This document shows positions 46,228-57,976 of a stretch of 64,000 bases of DNA, in pieces. Position 1 is the stretch's first letter. The number at the start of each line of letters is the position of its first letter. The stretch comes from Iris pallida (lineage: Eukaryota; Streptophyta; Magnoliopsida; Asparagales; Iridaceae). The stretch lies in NCBI GenBank assembly GCA_029216955.1, contig JANAVB010005597.1:47231568-47295567 (forward strand), read 5' to 3'. The notes under the pieces were generated by a model, which saw only the letters and a list, made by a program, of their open reading frames with translations, was not told the DNA's origin and made no database searches. A program made the translations under genes and the position numbers.

Positions 46228-47099
46228 TGTTGGCCAATTTGGTCATATGGTCAAAACTGATTTTAATAATTGAATAAACTCTGTCTGGATATACAAAGCT
46301 AGTCGGGACATCTCGGACTCTTGAACATGATCAAGAATGGCTATCCACTGAATTCAAGACCAAAGATCTGTTTGCCTACTCGAGTCTGTAATTCCTTATG
46401 CAATGTATTTTTATTTTATTTGAGTCTAGGAATATGTTGTACACCGAGTCGTACTGGCAAATAGGCTACCCTCAAATGAGTTCAAAATATTTTTAAAATG
46501 ACCTCTCAAAAAGGTTTACAAAAAGGTTTTCAAAAAGGTTTTCAAAAATCACCAAAAAGCTTTTTCAAAACCCTGACTAAACCCTGACAGAACTCGGACC
46601 GAGTTCGGCCAGAGTTCGGTTAGTGGCCGTTGTGATTTTGAATCCTTGGAACTTGATCCTCCTGCAGTTGCGGATTTGACCGAGATTTGCTCATAGAGTT
46701 CTGCCCGAATTCTGTCCGAATTCTGTCAGAAGTCTGCCTTTGAAATTCCTATAAATAGAGAAGGATTTCGATCATTTCAACTCACTCATTCACTTTCAAT
46801 CTTCTCTCTATCTAAAGCTTTCAGTCTTTCAAAGAGTTTTCTAGAGCTTTCAATTTCAGATCCCAAGCCAATTACAATCCTCTAGTCGATTTGCCAGTGC
46901 GGTACGGTCTAGAAGTTTCTGAGAGATTATAATCAGAAGGATTGATTGAAGAATACCTCTTCACATTTGAAGTTGGACGAGTTCTTCGTATTAAAGCTCG
47001 CGTTGTAGAAGTTGCAAGGACTTCGTAAGAAAACTTACAGTTTTTCCAATAGTGGATTCAACTGGTAGCAAGAGTTCTACCGACTGGATTAGTCCTCAA
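46228..47099 (+). repeat. 3' LTR of the SIRE-type element (first 872 bp)
   Basis: It matches 37832-38601 but includes the 101-bp segment missing from the 5' LTR. It stops at CCTCAA, where the Tat-type element begins with TGTAGAAGC. TATA box at 46750-46757. Confidence 0.93.
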
Positions 47100-47305
47100 T
47101 GTAGAAGCATGGAATTTCACAACCAGAAAGCCCATGCGCCAGGCATTATATGCGCCAGAACTCAGACAGCTAATCAAATAAGCCATAGACATTCGAAGAA
47201 GGACTTTATTTATATATATATAAGTCTATTACATGTCTAGAAAAGATTGTACAAAGGAGAATTTCTACAAAGGAATGATCCTAGATCTACAGCCAACAGC
47301 CACCA

Positions 47306-47416
47306 TGCGCCTTCCAGATAGGCGCAGCAACCACCATGCGCCTTCCGATAGGCGCAGTAGTCACCATGCGCTGTCAGCCAAGCGCAACAGATGTCATGCG
47401 CCTCCAGCCAGGCGCA
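47306..47416. repeat. Four regularly spaced hairpins in the 5' LTR
   Basis: Inverted pairs TGCGCC/GGCGCA occur at 47306-47326, 47337-47356 and 47397-47416, with 8- to 9-base loops. The third member (47367-47386) pairs TGCGCT with AGCGCA, a compensated change. Spacing is 30-31 bp. The 3' LTR has the same cluster at about 63666-63776. Confidence 0.75.
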
Positions 47417-49045
47417 TCCTACCATCTCTTCAGCAGCTCAGTTATGTGCATCCAGCTCAGTTATGTGCATCCCTTCAGCAGCTCAGTTATGTGCAACTCT
47501 TCCAACCAGGCTCATCTGGCCGAGCAGAGCCCAGTTATGTGCCGCTCTTCCAGCCAGGCTCGCCTGATAAGTGCTTCGCCAAGCAAAGCATTTAACCCTC
47601 TGGCTGGAACCAAGGAAGAGAAGAGCACCGCAAATGCTGTGGCCAGGGGAGGCTTCGAAAGAGCCTCCAAAGACCAAGGAAGACCGTAATAGAAATCATG
47701 GCACAAGGAGCTTTCAACACAATCAAAGTGGGCGGCACCCACTTTGAAGGAAGAGAGAGCCTAGCACCACCATTCCGATCTACGGCTCTTCCAGAACAAC
47801 GGAGACGAGGCCCGAACATCCTTATCTTTGGATGCAACAGGCACCTTCCGCCTGCCTCAGAAGCCCTTGACTCTGTCTTTTGGATGTAACAGTCACCTTC
47901 AAGTGCATCGAAGACAACACGACGTCTCATCTTTACCCTCGGGAGCACTTCGTCAACAGAATGCACCCACATATCCAAGTTCATGTTGGAAGTACGTGAG
48001 GGAATGAGGAGCAAACCTTCTCTCCATGCCACTATTTATAGGCCGGGCAAATCAAACCCACGTGCCAAGTGGATGACTCTCCGAATTCTGTGCAATGAAT
48101 TTGCATTAAATGGATGAACCGGACGCCTCGAATTCAGCCAAACGGCTATTTATAGCACTCGAGGAGCGAGACAGCCGCGTCATTAAAGGATATGTCGGAT
48201 GCGCCAGCCAAACAGTGCATCACACGGACGTGCCCTCCAGCATCAGGCACATCACACAGACGCGCCCTTCAGTACCCGGCGTATCACAGAGGATGCGCCC
48301 TCCCTCACATCTCCATGCCGAGTGGAACACCAACCAATGTGCCCACTCAGCTGTCCATCGAACATCACAAACATTAAATGCTGAACTGACACCAGAGTTG
48401 GCAGCACGCTTCCCAAAGTCTGAACAGTTGATAGCTTTTTCAGAGAATGAAGCGTCGGCAACGTCAGCATCATCATGACTCTATTCCGACGGCTACTGCC
48501 ACGTGGCCATCCGCATGCGCCTCTACGGCCATGCGTCCAAACCAGCATGTGCCTCAAAAGCCATGCGCCTCAGACCCTTCACTGATCCCTAAAGACAGAA
48601 GAAGAGTCTCCAGTTGAAGCTTTGCATGCGCCTCAAAAGCCATGCGCCCCAGACTGATCTCTGATCCCGAAAGACAGAAGAAAGGTCACCTGCATGCGCC
48701 TCAAAAGCCATGCGCCCTAAATGGTTTGTAACTCCTAAAGGTTATGAGCCGCAGCCTCCTCCTGCGCCCAGATCCAAGGCGCAGCTCACCAGATCACTGC
48801 CCCCCCCAAATCCGAGATCTTCGAGCCATGGGTCGATGACACGTTTCCTTTGACTCAACTCGTCCAAGATTTCAGCAACAGAAAGATCTTCTCCTCGGCT
48901 ACGTGCCGGCTCACAACAGCAGTATGAAGAGTTCTCTCCCTCAATCAGGACGCATCATCTACGCGCCCCCATCAGCAACTTCCACGTGGCGTCCCCACAC
49001 ACCGGCGCATCCTACATGCGCGCATGAGCAGCCAGCCTGCAAAAC

Positions 49046-49054
49046 TATAAATAG
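49046..49054 (+). promoter_or_regulatory. TATA box of the Tat-type 5' LTR
   Basis: TATAAATAG followed by a pyrimidine-rich stretch and CACACACACAC. Transcription would start near 49075-49085, leaving about 280 bp of R-U5. Confidence 0.65.
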
Positions 49055-49355
49055 AGGGATCTTCTCCTTCACACACACACACAGAATCTACAACGAACAT
49101 ACGAAGAATCACCAGAGAGGCAGATACAGACATTCAACGTCTTCCTCCTCTCAGCAAGCTCCAGCACCCAGAGCAATCCACACCTTCAGAGAACCGATAA
49201 CCGTCGTCAGCCCGTCAACGGAGTCAACGCATTACCACTCGCTCCATTGGCACTAAGGACCCAGCTTAAACAAAAGTGTACTCCTAGGACTACATCTAAG
49301 TCCTACATTGTAACACTGTTCTGTTTGTATTCAAATTTTCAATCAAACAATTTTA

Positions 49356-50933
49356 ATGGCAAACAAGCTGGCGACTCTGCTGGGGACTTCTTTCTCCTCT
49401 TCCGAAAAAGTCGTGTCACAGGCCGACGACGTGAAGGTGGGCTCCTCCCACAAGACGCTGGTCGTGCGCCTCAATCAACAGGCGTACGAGGAGTTCATTT
49501 CTGAAGGAAGTGCGAGTCCTTCGAAGCGGCTGCTAAAGCCGAAGAAGATCCGCACGGCCTGGGTGCGCAAGGTCGACGCCTCGGGCACTACCACTGAAGG
49601 GGATGCAGCAATCCAGCCTTCCCTTCCTGCTGACGTTCTCAGCAACCAAGGTGCGCCTGCCGATACAGCACATCTCTTGGGGAAGCGTGCGGCCGACCAC
49701 GTTCCCCAGCTATCTCTCTCTCAGGCGAGGAAGATACGTCGACGGAGTAGGGGCGCAGCCAATGCCCCGCGCATCACCTCTGATGCGCCACAAAAAGCCT
49801 CTATCTTTGACAGACTCACTCGCTGTAATGGCGAGAAGAATTTGGATGCTGAGTACTATGCGCCCCAGCGGGCTGGTACGAAGAAATCCAAGGCGGCACG
49901 GGCCATGCGCCACAAATGTGCTATGCCAGCAGCCGGCCAGAGGCACGCGCTCGTCATCACGCGCGCTGCCGATAGCAAGCTCTACAAGGTTGACTCAAGT
50001 GCTTCTGCACCAGCAACGAGTCGATCTTCAAAGTCCTCATCCCGCTTGGGCGCATCTACTGCGTGCACAACCAAGTCGAGAGAGGCAAACTCAGTGGTCT
50101 TAAACTCCCGTGCCTCCTCTGGTTGTGCGTTTGAGGTCCGTTCAAGTCACTTCAAATGTTGTGGTTCCCCCACTACTGATCGTGATGCCTGCTTGGTATT
50201 AGATCAGGGGGCGCAGCACTCACCTGACCACCCCGGCGTTTGGCCTTGCCATACGTCTGAAGGGGGTGTGAAGGCACCACTCTCCTCCAACGACCTGCGC
50301 AACGTGATCACTCACAAGCACCGGTCAGGAGAGTCGACCAACAAGCACGATGCGCCTCTTACGGGGCATACTTGTACGGTGGTCACCATCAACTGCTGTT
50401 GCAAGACGGCAGCTCCACCAAGACAGTCGATCTTCCAACGGCTGCAAACATCGACACCTCTACGACGTCGCCTTGGGACGAAGGTGTCAGCTGAAGAGGA
50501 GCCAAAGGTCGCTTCATGCAACGTGGTCTCCAACTCCTCATCAATCCGGAAGACGACTGCCAATTCCTCGTCTTCATCCAAAAGCCAGTCGAGGAAAACC
50601 AAGGCAGCTGTCTCGACCTCTGGAGTGTTTGAAGGCACTCGGTCGAGGAAGAAGTCCTTGGAGGAAGCTGGGGGTAGCCAGACCCTTGTTGAGCCTCCTT
50701 CCGAAGACGAAGATGTCCAAAGCACAGCTGCGGCGGATCTTCATCATCAAGGCGAGATTACTCTCCCTGAAGCCCCTCAAAATGAGGATGTCCTCCAGGA
50801 CACTGCCGGGGGTAGTTCTGGAAACGAAGAGGTCCTTCAAGACGGAGCTGAGGGCAAGCAGACCCTTGCAGATGCACCTATTGAAGATGAACTCCAGAAT
50901 GTAGCTGGGGTGGCCAAACACCAGGAGAAGTAA
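49356..50933 (+). pseudogene. N-terminal ORF of Tat-type gag-pol
   Basis: A 525-residue open frame starting at an ATG that lies 10 bases inside the LTR end, so the primer site is part of the coding sequence. The product is Ser/Ala/Thr-rich with basic patches (for example about residues 55-75) and an acidic, repetitive C-terminus with EDVLQDTAGG- and NEEVLQDGAEG-type units. I recognise no catalytic domain; Tat elements often carry an extra ORF upstream of gag. It ends TAA at 50931-50933. In the next frame the sequence carries on without a break into gag, and an internal repeat suggests that one base has been lost near 50924. It was therefore probably once the N-terminus of one long polyprotein. 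Confidence 0.6.
49369..49387 (+). other. Primer binding site of the Tat-type element
   Basis: TGGCGACTCTGCTGGGGAC, the motif used by Tat/Ogre elements and reported as complementary to an arginine tRNA. The isoacceptor was not checked. Confidence 0.75.
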
Positions 50934-50935
50934 CT

Positions 50936-53101
50936 CCCCCGCATGAGAGTGAGGCCGAAAGCGAAGCCTCAACCCATCCATCCACTCCTGGCCGTGTCAG
51001 GACAGTGTACATGGCTGGGGATGATGTCGAGTCTGATGTACCGTCACAGGACATAGTCCAGCGCATAGACTCATTAGAGGGAGGTCTCAAAACCCTCTCT
51101 GCCTCTATGCAAGCACTGACTCAAGCAGTGTTTGAGATACGGTCGGCCTTGATCAGGACACCTTCAACTGGTCCTGACCCAGGAGCTAATGGGGAGTCGA
51201 GTGTGCCCCTCCAACGGGCGCCCTCGGATACAGAAGAACCTCGGACCTCGGAGCCCTCAAACGCTCCAATCTAGATGGTACCTCCTTCCCCGACTCCTAG
51301 CTCTACGGAGGATGTGGTCGAAATGATCAAAGACCTGCGGGAGCGCTTCGAGTCCAAGAACAGGCAAGAGGAACGCCAGAAGATGGGCATTCCCCAGCCT
51401 TATCCCCTCGAGTGGAACAAGGTGGTTTATCCCCCAAAGTATAAGCCACAAACACTCACCCCATACGACGGGAAGGACTCTCCGCGACGGTACCTGACGT
51501 ACTTCCAGTCACAGACAGGGCATCTTCCGAAGGAGGACGCGCTCCTCACCAGTATCTTTGTCGGGGCCCTGAAAGGAGTGGCGTATGACTGGTACTGCAG
51601 CCTCCCCGACAATTCTATATCGTCCTTCGACGACCTGACGTGCCTCTTCCTCGACCGCTTCTACGACGGCGGGAAGGACATGACGATGGCGTCTCTCATA
51701 GAGATACGTCAGAAGGAGAAGGAAACGGTTCGGGCGTTCATCGAACGCTTCCGACAGGCTTGCTTCAGGCTACCTCCAGGCATGCCAGAACATGCGCTCC
51801 TCTCCGCTTGCAGCATGAACATGTTGCCTGCAGTAAAGCTCTGGCTCAACTCTACTCCCCCTCCTGACTGGAGCTCCCTGATCATCGAAGCTGAAGCTGC
51901 AGAAAAGAAGGCGGCCAATGCACGTCTTCTGGGTGTCAGCTTCTCCGCCTTTGACGATAAGGGGAAAAAGTCCGCAGCTAACAGCTCCGGACGAGAAGCA
52001 AAGGGGAAACAGACATTAACTGTTAATGCCTCAAAAGGCGCATCTGCGCCTACTCAGAAGCCTCCACTGGCACCGAGACCCAAGGAGGTTTATTCATTCA
52101 ATGATGACGACACCCTGCAACTTTTCGAGATACTGAAGCAGGGTGACAAGATCAAGCTACCGGACCCAAAGCGGCCCGATGAAGTTGGGAAAGTGGACAA
52201 CCCAAGGTACTGTCACTACCATCGGTTTGTCGGATACCCGACCAAGGACTGCTACATCCTCAAGAATTACATCCAGCGCATGATCAATGCGGATGTAATC
52301 TCCGTCGACTATGAAGAGAAGACGGTGTCGGCCAATGTGGTTTCGCTTCAGTTCGGCACCTTGCCGCCAACTACCACACAAGATGGCGTCGTCCCCATCC
52401 CTATGGCGACAATGGAGGTGGTAAACTTACCACCTACTCGTGACAATGTGAGTGGACTCACCCCGCTCACCACATCTCGAGGAGAGGTCCTCTGGGTTCA
52501 CCCCGACCTCGTCTCCGAGGTGACTCAATCGGAGGTACGCCCTACCTCCAAATCAAAAGGCAGGAAGATCAAGTCTTGCCGCACAGTCTCTTCTTCAACA
52601 GAAGAGGCACTTCCAGTGCAAACACGTGCACAACAGAGCTCCCAATCCGGCGAAGCCGCCGCCGAGGTGGTGCCTCCTAGCACCATCCCTGAAGAGGGTC
52701 CATCTAAGCCCTCAGCAGCCAATAAGCAGAAGCAGGTGGAGGCCCGTTTTGACAGACCTCTACGGAAGGAGAATGCTTCGGGGCTGTCCAAGCCTCACAA
52801 CTTCGACATTCTGGCACAATTAGCCAGTACACCTGCGCGCCTGTCTTTGTTCGAGCTCCTGCGTCTTTCTAAAGATTCCCGAGAAGCTCTCTGCGAAGCT
52901 CTGAAGGACGCTGAATCCTTTCTCAGTCAGGTCAAGCAGCCTGAAGACCTCCTAACTACTTGTGCGCACTGTCATTGTGCGGATGAAGTTATCCCAAACA
53001 TAACTTTCACCCAACAAGACATGCTGCTCAAGCATCACCGACATAACCGACCGCTGTATTATACAGGGTACATTGGCTCGGTCAAGGTGAGCCGGATTTA
53101 G
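50936..53101 (+). pseudogene. gag of the Tat-type element (two in-frame stops)
   Basis: The frame is open from before the N-terminal ORF ends and runs to a TAG at 51272-51274, then continues to a TAG at 53099-53101. The retrotransposon gag domain spans about 51455-51900 (YDGKDSPRRYLTYFQSQ, then GALKGVAYDWYCSLP, then SLIEIRQKEKETVRAF). A zinc-knuckle-like CHYHRFVGYPTKDC lies at about 52209-52250; the CxH variant is usual in Tat elements. A basic linker follows. The second stop falls just before the protease active site. Both stops are one C-to-T change from CAG. Confidence 0.85.
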
Positions 53102-55618
53102 ATCGATCCTGGGTCTTCCCTAAGCATCATTCCGAAGGCGCTGCTATCAAAGCTGGAGATCCCGATGTACCGGCTGGCGCCCTCCAATACAACCATCAGT
53201 GGCTTCAATGCTAGCAAGAGCGAGCCATTGGGCAAGATCCGACTGAAGTGTCACATTGGCAGCCTCAAAACTGAGGTGACTTGTTATGTAGTAGATGCCG
53301 AGGTCAACTACAACTTCCTGCTCGGTCGACCATGGCTGCATGAGTACATGGTGGTGCCCTCCACGCTCCACCAGTGCATGAAGTATGTATCCACCAATGG
53401 CGTCATCCGGACGGAGTTTGCAGACATCGATCCTTTCAAAGGAATTGAAGCCTACTTCACCGATTTCGATTTGTACAAGCCCATTGACGAGGAGGAAGCC
53501 AACGACGCTGATGATGAGATAGAGACGGCAACAGAGCCGGACATGGAGCCTGAGACGACTCCCGACGCCCCCTTAAAAATTCGACTGAAGGGGAAACCAC
53601 CCCAGAAGGCGCCTCCAATGAGCATCAAGCTATCAGGGAAAGCACCGGCTCGCGAAGCACCCCTGAAGATATGCCTCAAGGGAAAGCCACCTCAAACATC
53701 GGCTCCCCTGGTGGCAAAATTACAAGGGAAGGCACCACTCACCAGAGGCGCAACCGAAGCGCCTCTCAAGGTGCGCCTCAAGGGCAAGCCGTCACAGTCA
53801 TCCAAGGTGTCAGAGAAGGCTCATATAACCCTCTCAGACCCCAAAGCTGTGTTGGACTCTCCTAGTCCGCCCCCAGTTCTTATAGACGAGGAGCTTGGTG
53901 ATTATATCTCGGCTGACGTAGAGGCACCCTCCTTTGACAATGTAATCCCACGGGATAAGATCTCGTATTTTATCAATAATAGAGTGTCTTTTAATTATTC
54001 TTGCCTTCCACACTGGAATGCCATGTATACATTAGACAACGCTCTACGGTCGTTGCAAACACAAATAACGACTGTCTACCATAATCGAATAGTCCCGTCT
54101 CAAGGAGTCTTCATAGTCCCTCTACGGAGCCGAGACCAAGGCACCATCATCTCGGGCAAAGTCGAGCGTCATCGGGACCTCCCGTCAATCGAGCCCGAAC
54201 CTGATACCGGCAGAGTACAAGTCTATCGGTACACGGATGCGGCAAAGCACATCATCCAAAAGATAGGCTACGACCTGAAAAGCAACAAAGGCTTAAACTA
54301 CGGCAAGGGTCGGCATCTCCTTGTCCGGCTTTCGATGCCCAATGGAAAGCCACAGGACTATTATAATCGGACTGGACGAGGGTTAGGCTATGTCACGCCA
54401 CCATCAACCCCAGAGAGTTCAGATGCAGAAGACATAGAACATTCCCACTCGTCCGAAGCATCGACTTGGGATTCCGATACCAGTATCGGATCAGTCTTCA
54501 GGAAAGTGCTGTCAGCTAACATGACGTCAGCACAACCTCAAAAAGGTGAAGGCGAAGACCAAGCGCCAGAACCCTTCGAAGAAGAACCCTGGGCCCAACG
54601 CCTAGGGGAACAATGGGAATCTCGTTTTGAGCTTCGTGAACCTCCCACCGAAGACGAAGTCGAGCAGATCGACCTCGGGGAGGGGTCTTCTTCCAAACCC
54701 ATCTTCATCAGTAAAAGCCTGGAAGGAGAAGATCGAGAATCTTTAATCCAACTGGCTAAAGAGTATATCGACGTCTTCGCCTGGAGCTATGAAGACATGT
54801 CGGGACTCGATCCACAGATCGCAATGCATTGGTTGAACATCTTACCTGATGCCAAACCTATCAAACAACAGCAGCGACGCTTCCGTCCGGACATCATGAA
54901 TGCCATCGATCAGGAGGTTGACAAACTCTTGACTAGCGGCTTCATCCGTGAGGAACAACACCCGGATTGGGTAGCCAACATCGTTCCTGTCACCAAGAAG
55001 AACGGGAAGATACGAGTCTGTATCGACTTCAGGGATCTCAACTCTGCTTGCCCGAAAGACGAATTCCCGCTTCCAATCACTGATGTGATGATCGACAACA
55101 CATGTGGCTTTGAGCGCATGTCCTTCATGGACGGGTATTCAGGCTACAATCAAATCAAGATGTTCCCCGATGACGCAAAACACACGTCATTCAGGACTCC
55201 AAAGGGTGTTTTCTGCTACACAGTAATGCCCTTCGGCTTGAAGAACGCCGGTGCGACGTACCAGCGAGCTATGAGCACCATCTTCCGTCAACATCTTCGC
55301 AAGACAGTCGAATGCTATGTTGACGACATTGCAGTCAAAAGTCGCCTCAAAAGAGATCACCTACAGGACCTGAAGACAGTCTTCGATCTCATGCGGGCGC
55401 ATCAACTCAAAATGAACCCCGTTAAATCCTTTCTGGGGGTTTCTAGCGGCAAATTCTTGGGCTTCGTCATCACAGCGAAAGGCATTCATGTTGATCCTGA
55501 GAAGACCAAAGCCATCCTCAACATGGACCCTCCGAAGAACCTTCGAGAACTTCGAGGCCTACAGGGACGTCTGGCATATATCCGGAGGTTCATAGCAAAT
55601 CTTTTCGGTAAATGTTAA
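53102..55618 (+). pseudogene. Protease and reverse transcriptase of the Tat-type element
   Basis: In the same frame as gag, it opens with the aspartic protease site IDPGSSLSIIP (about 53102-53134). A long linker follows containing a repeated LKIRLKGKPP-like unit (about 53570-53800), and then a G-patch-like segment (IGYDLKSNKGLNYGKG, then GRGLGY; about 54262-54390). The RT has FRPDIMNAIDQEV, KIRVCIDFRDLN (about 55009), MPFGLKNAGATYQR (about 55226) and YVDDIAVKSR (about 55317). The part ends at TAA 55616-55618, probably once CAA, and the frame resumes directly after it. The RT catalytic Asp pair is intact. Confidence 0.88.
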
Positions 55619-57976
55619 CCCTTCACTCAGCTCATGAAGAAGGGAGTCTCTTATGTCTGGACAGAGGAGTGCCAGAAGGCTTTCGACGACATCAAAGCCT
55701 ACTTGACGAGCCCACCAGTCCTGGTAGCGCCAGTCACCGGCAAACCATTTCTCCTCTACGTCCGTGCCATGGATCATTCTCTTGGCGCCCTGCTGGCTCA
55801 AAACAGCGATACAGGCTACGAGCAAGCAATCTACTACCTCAGTCGAACACTCATCGGGGCCGAACACCGGTACAACCCCGTCGAAAAGGAGTGCTTGGCT
55901 TTGGTGTTTACCATCCAGAAGACTCGTCATTATGTCTCGGGTCAGACAATTCATGTCATTTCCCGAGTCAATCCGCTCAGAGTCCTCATGACGAAGCCAG
56001 GATCATTGAACTCCCGGCTGGCTACATGGGCGATCTTGCTAACACCGTACAACCTGGTGTTTGTGCCGCAAAAAGCTGTTAAGGGTCAAGCTCTGGCTGA
56101 CTTTTTAGCTGCACACCCCATCCCAGAATCCTCAAAACTCTATGAAGATATCCCGGATGAGGTCCAAGAATCCAACGTCACCGAAGGAAGCTCCGTTTGG
56201 CGGATGTTCTTCGACGGCGCTTCGAGAACAGGCCCCAAAGGCCAAATCATCGCAGGAGTGGGGGTAGTCTTAGTCTCCCCCGATCAGCTGGTCATCCAGC
56301 GTGCGTACTCTCTTTCGAAGCCGTGCTCCAACAACGTTGCCGAGTACAACGCACTCGTCATGGGACTCCAGCTCGCACAACAGCTGGGGGTCGACCATCT
56401 GGAAGCTTACGGCGACTCAAAACTCGTCGTAAACCAGGTTCGAGGACAATACGAAGTTCGCCATGAAGATTTAATCCCTTATCATGAAGTCGCGTTGAAC
56501 ATCATTTCAACCTTCACCGGGTTCTTCATTGAACATGTCCCCCGTTTACAAAACTTGGAGGCCGATGCTCTGGCCGGCCTCGCAGCCTCATTAGCAGCGT
56601 CCTTTGGGACTCAACACTATATCACGGTAACAGGACGAGATCTGATTTGTCCCAGAAACAACCTATGCTTGCGGATGGCTCACGCCATGCCGACAAACAC
56701 TGGTGTTAATGTCCGAGACTGGAGGTTCCCGTTCATCGACTTCGCTGTCTACGGAATCCTTCCAGAGGACCCGAAGGAAGCCGTCTCAGTCAGGAGACGC
56801 TCTCTTCGATTCTACTACGATACGGCTACCAAAATGCTGTACCAACGCTCCTTCGATGGGCTCCTCCTTCGATGCCTGTCCAACGAAGAAGCAGCCGAAG
56901 CTCTTCAAGAAGCTCATGACGAAACTTGTGGAGCTCATCAACCCGGTCCTAAGTTGCAAGATCGACTGCGACGTATGGGCTACTACTGGCCAACCATGGT
57001 TGCCGATGCTATCGAATATGCCAAGAAGTGCCACGCGTGCCAACTTTATGCAGACTTCATACATACACCATCGGAGCCGCTACATCCTACAGTCGCCTCC
57101 TGGCCCTTCGAAGCCTGGGGCATGGACATTGTAGGGCCAATCACCCCTCCTTCATCGAGAGGACACTGTTTCATCCTGGCCATCATCGACTACTTCTCCA
57201 AATGGGCGGAAGCAGTTCCACTAGCAGAAGTAAAAAGCTCCAGGGTGGTCAGCTTTATCAAACACCATGTCATTTACTGTTTCGGAGTACCCCGGCGGAT
57301 CATCCATGACAATGGTCCTCAGTTTATCAGCCACATTTTCAGCAGGTTCTGTGACAAGAATCACATTCAGAACGTGGCCTCAACTGCCTACAATCCGGCA
57401 GCAAACGGATTGGCTGAGGCATTCAACAAAACTATCGTTAGGCTGCTCAAAAAGGTCGTGTCATCCAACAAACGCGACTGGGACGAAAAGCTTGGCGAAT
57501 GCCTTTGGGCCTACCGCACAACGGTACGGACCCCAACCGGCAACACTCCATTCTCCCTGGTCTACGGGAGCGAAGCAGTACTGCCTCTCGAGATACAGAT
57601 ACCTTCGCTCCGCGTAGTAATCATAAACGAACTCACAGAAGAGGACAATCAACGTCGTCGTCTGCGAGAACTGGAGGCACTTGACGAAAAGCGTCTCTTA
57701 GCTCAACAACGCATCGAGCTCTACCAAGCCCGTATATCTCAGGCTTTCAACAAAAAGGTCAAAAAGAGGACTTTCCAAGTTGGCGACCTGGTTTTAGCAG
57801 TCAGAAGACCAATGGTGTTGACCCACAAGACACCAGGAAAGTTCGAGCCCAAGTGGGAAGGACCTTTCATCATAGAGACGGTATACTCAAACGGTGCTTA
57901 CCGCCTCGCCAAACCCAATGGGGACTTGTTTATGATGCCCATCAACGGCAAGTTCCTAAAGAAGTACTATTCTTGA
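55619..57976 (+). pseudogene. RNase H, second RNase H and integrase of the Tat-type element
   Basis: It continues the pol frame. First comes the RT-linked RNase H (WTEECQKAFDDIK at about 55658; SRTLIGAEHRYNPVEKE at about 55841). A second, archaeal-type RNase H follows (FFDGASRTGPKG at about 56209; NNVAEYNALVMGL at about 56332; YGDSKLVVNQV at about 56407). The integrase has its zinc region (HDETCGAHQ at about 56915, CHACQLY at about 57031) and a DDE core (MDIVGP about 57122, DNGPQF about 57308, E near 57414, 35 residues apart), then a C-terminal WEGPF domain. The dual RNase H is diagnostic of the Tat/Ogre lineage. This part is undamaged and ends at 57974-57976. Confidence 0.9.

Larger units (their letters stand above)
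37832..47099 (+). mobile_element. Decayed SIRE-type copia retrotransposon, 3' LTR split by insertion
   Basis: 5' LTR, initiator-Met primer site, gag, protease, integrase, RT, RNase H, an extra ORF, three GGGGGAG purine tracts and a partial 3' LTR appear in SIRE order. The 5' flank is AAGTT (37827-37831); the partner target copy is outside the window. gag-pol is disabled by at least five frameshifts and one stop, while the extra 3' ORF is intact. The 3' LTR is interrupted at 47099 by the Tat-type gypsy element, so its last ~181 bp should lie beyond the window. LTR divergence counted by eye is about 17 substitutions in about 750 bp. Confidence 0.93.
47100..49365 (+). repeat. 5' LTR of the Tat-type element
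   Basis: It begins TGTAGAAGCATGG, as does the 3' LTR at 63458. The right end is placed at 49365 (AAACA), three bases before the primer site; it cannot be checked against the 3' LTR, which leaves the window. The LTR is crowded with CATGCGCC words (15 or more) and with a regular hairpin cluster (47306-47416). A sense TATA box lies at 49046-49054. Two CTATTTATAG words (about 48032 and 48147) read CTATAAATAG on the minus strand, possible antisense core promoters. Confidence 0.88.

Noticed and set aside
47233..47689. ORFs in the Tat 5' LTR, such as 120 codons with repeated LSYVHPAQL
   Set aside because: Encoded by short LTR repeats (CAGCTCAGTTATGTGCA). The 3' LTR copy has a stop in the same place and no protein family is recognisable.
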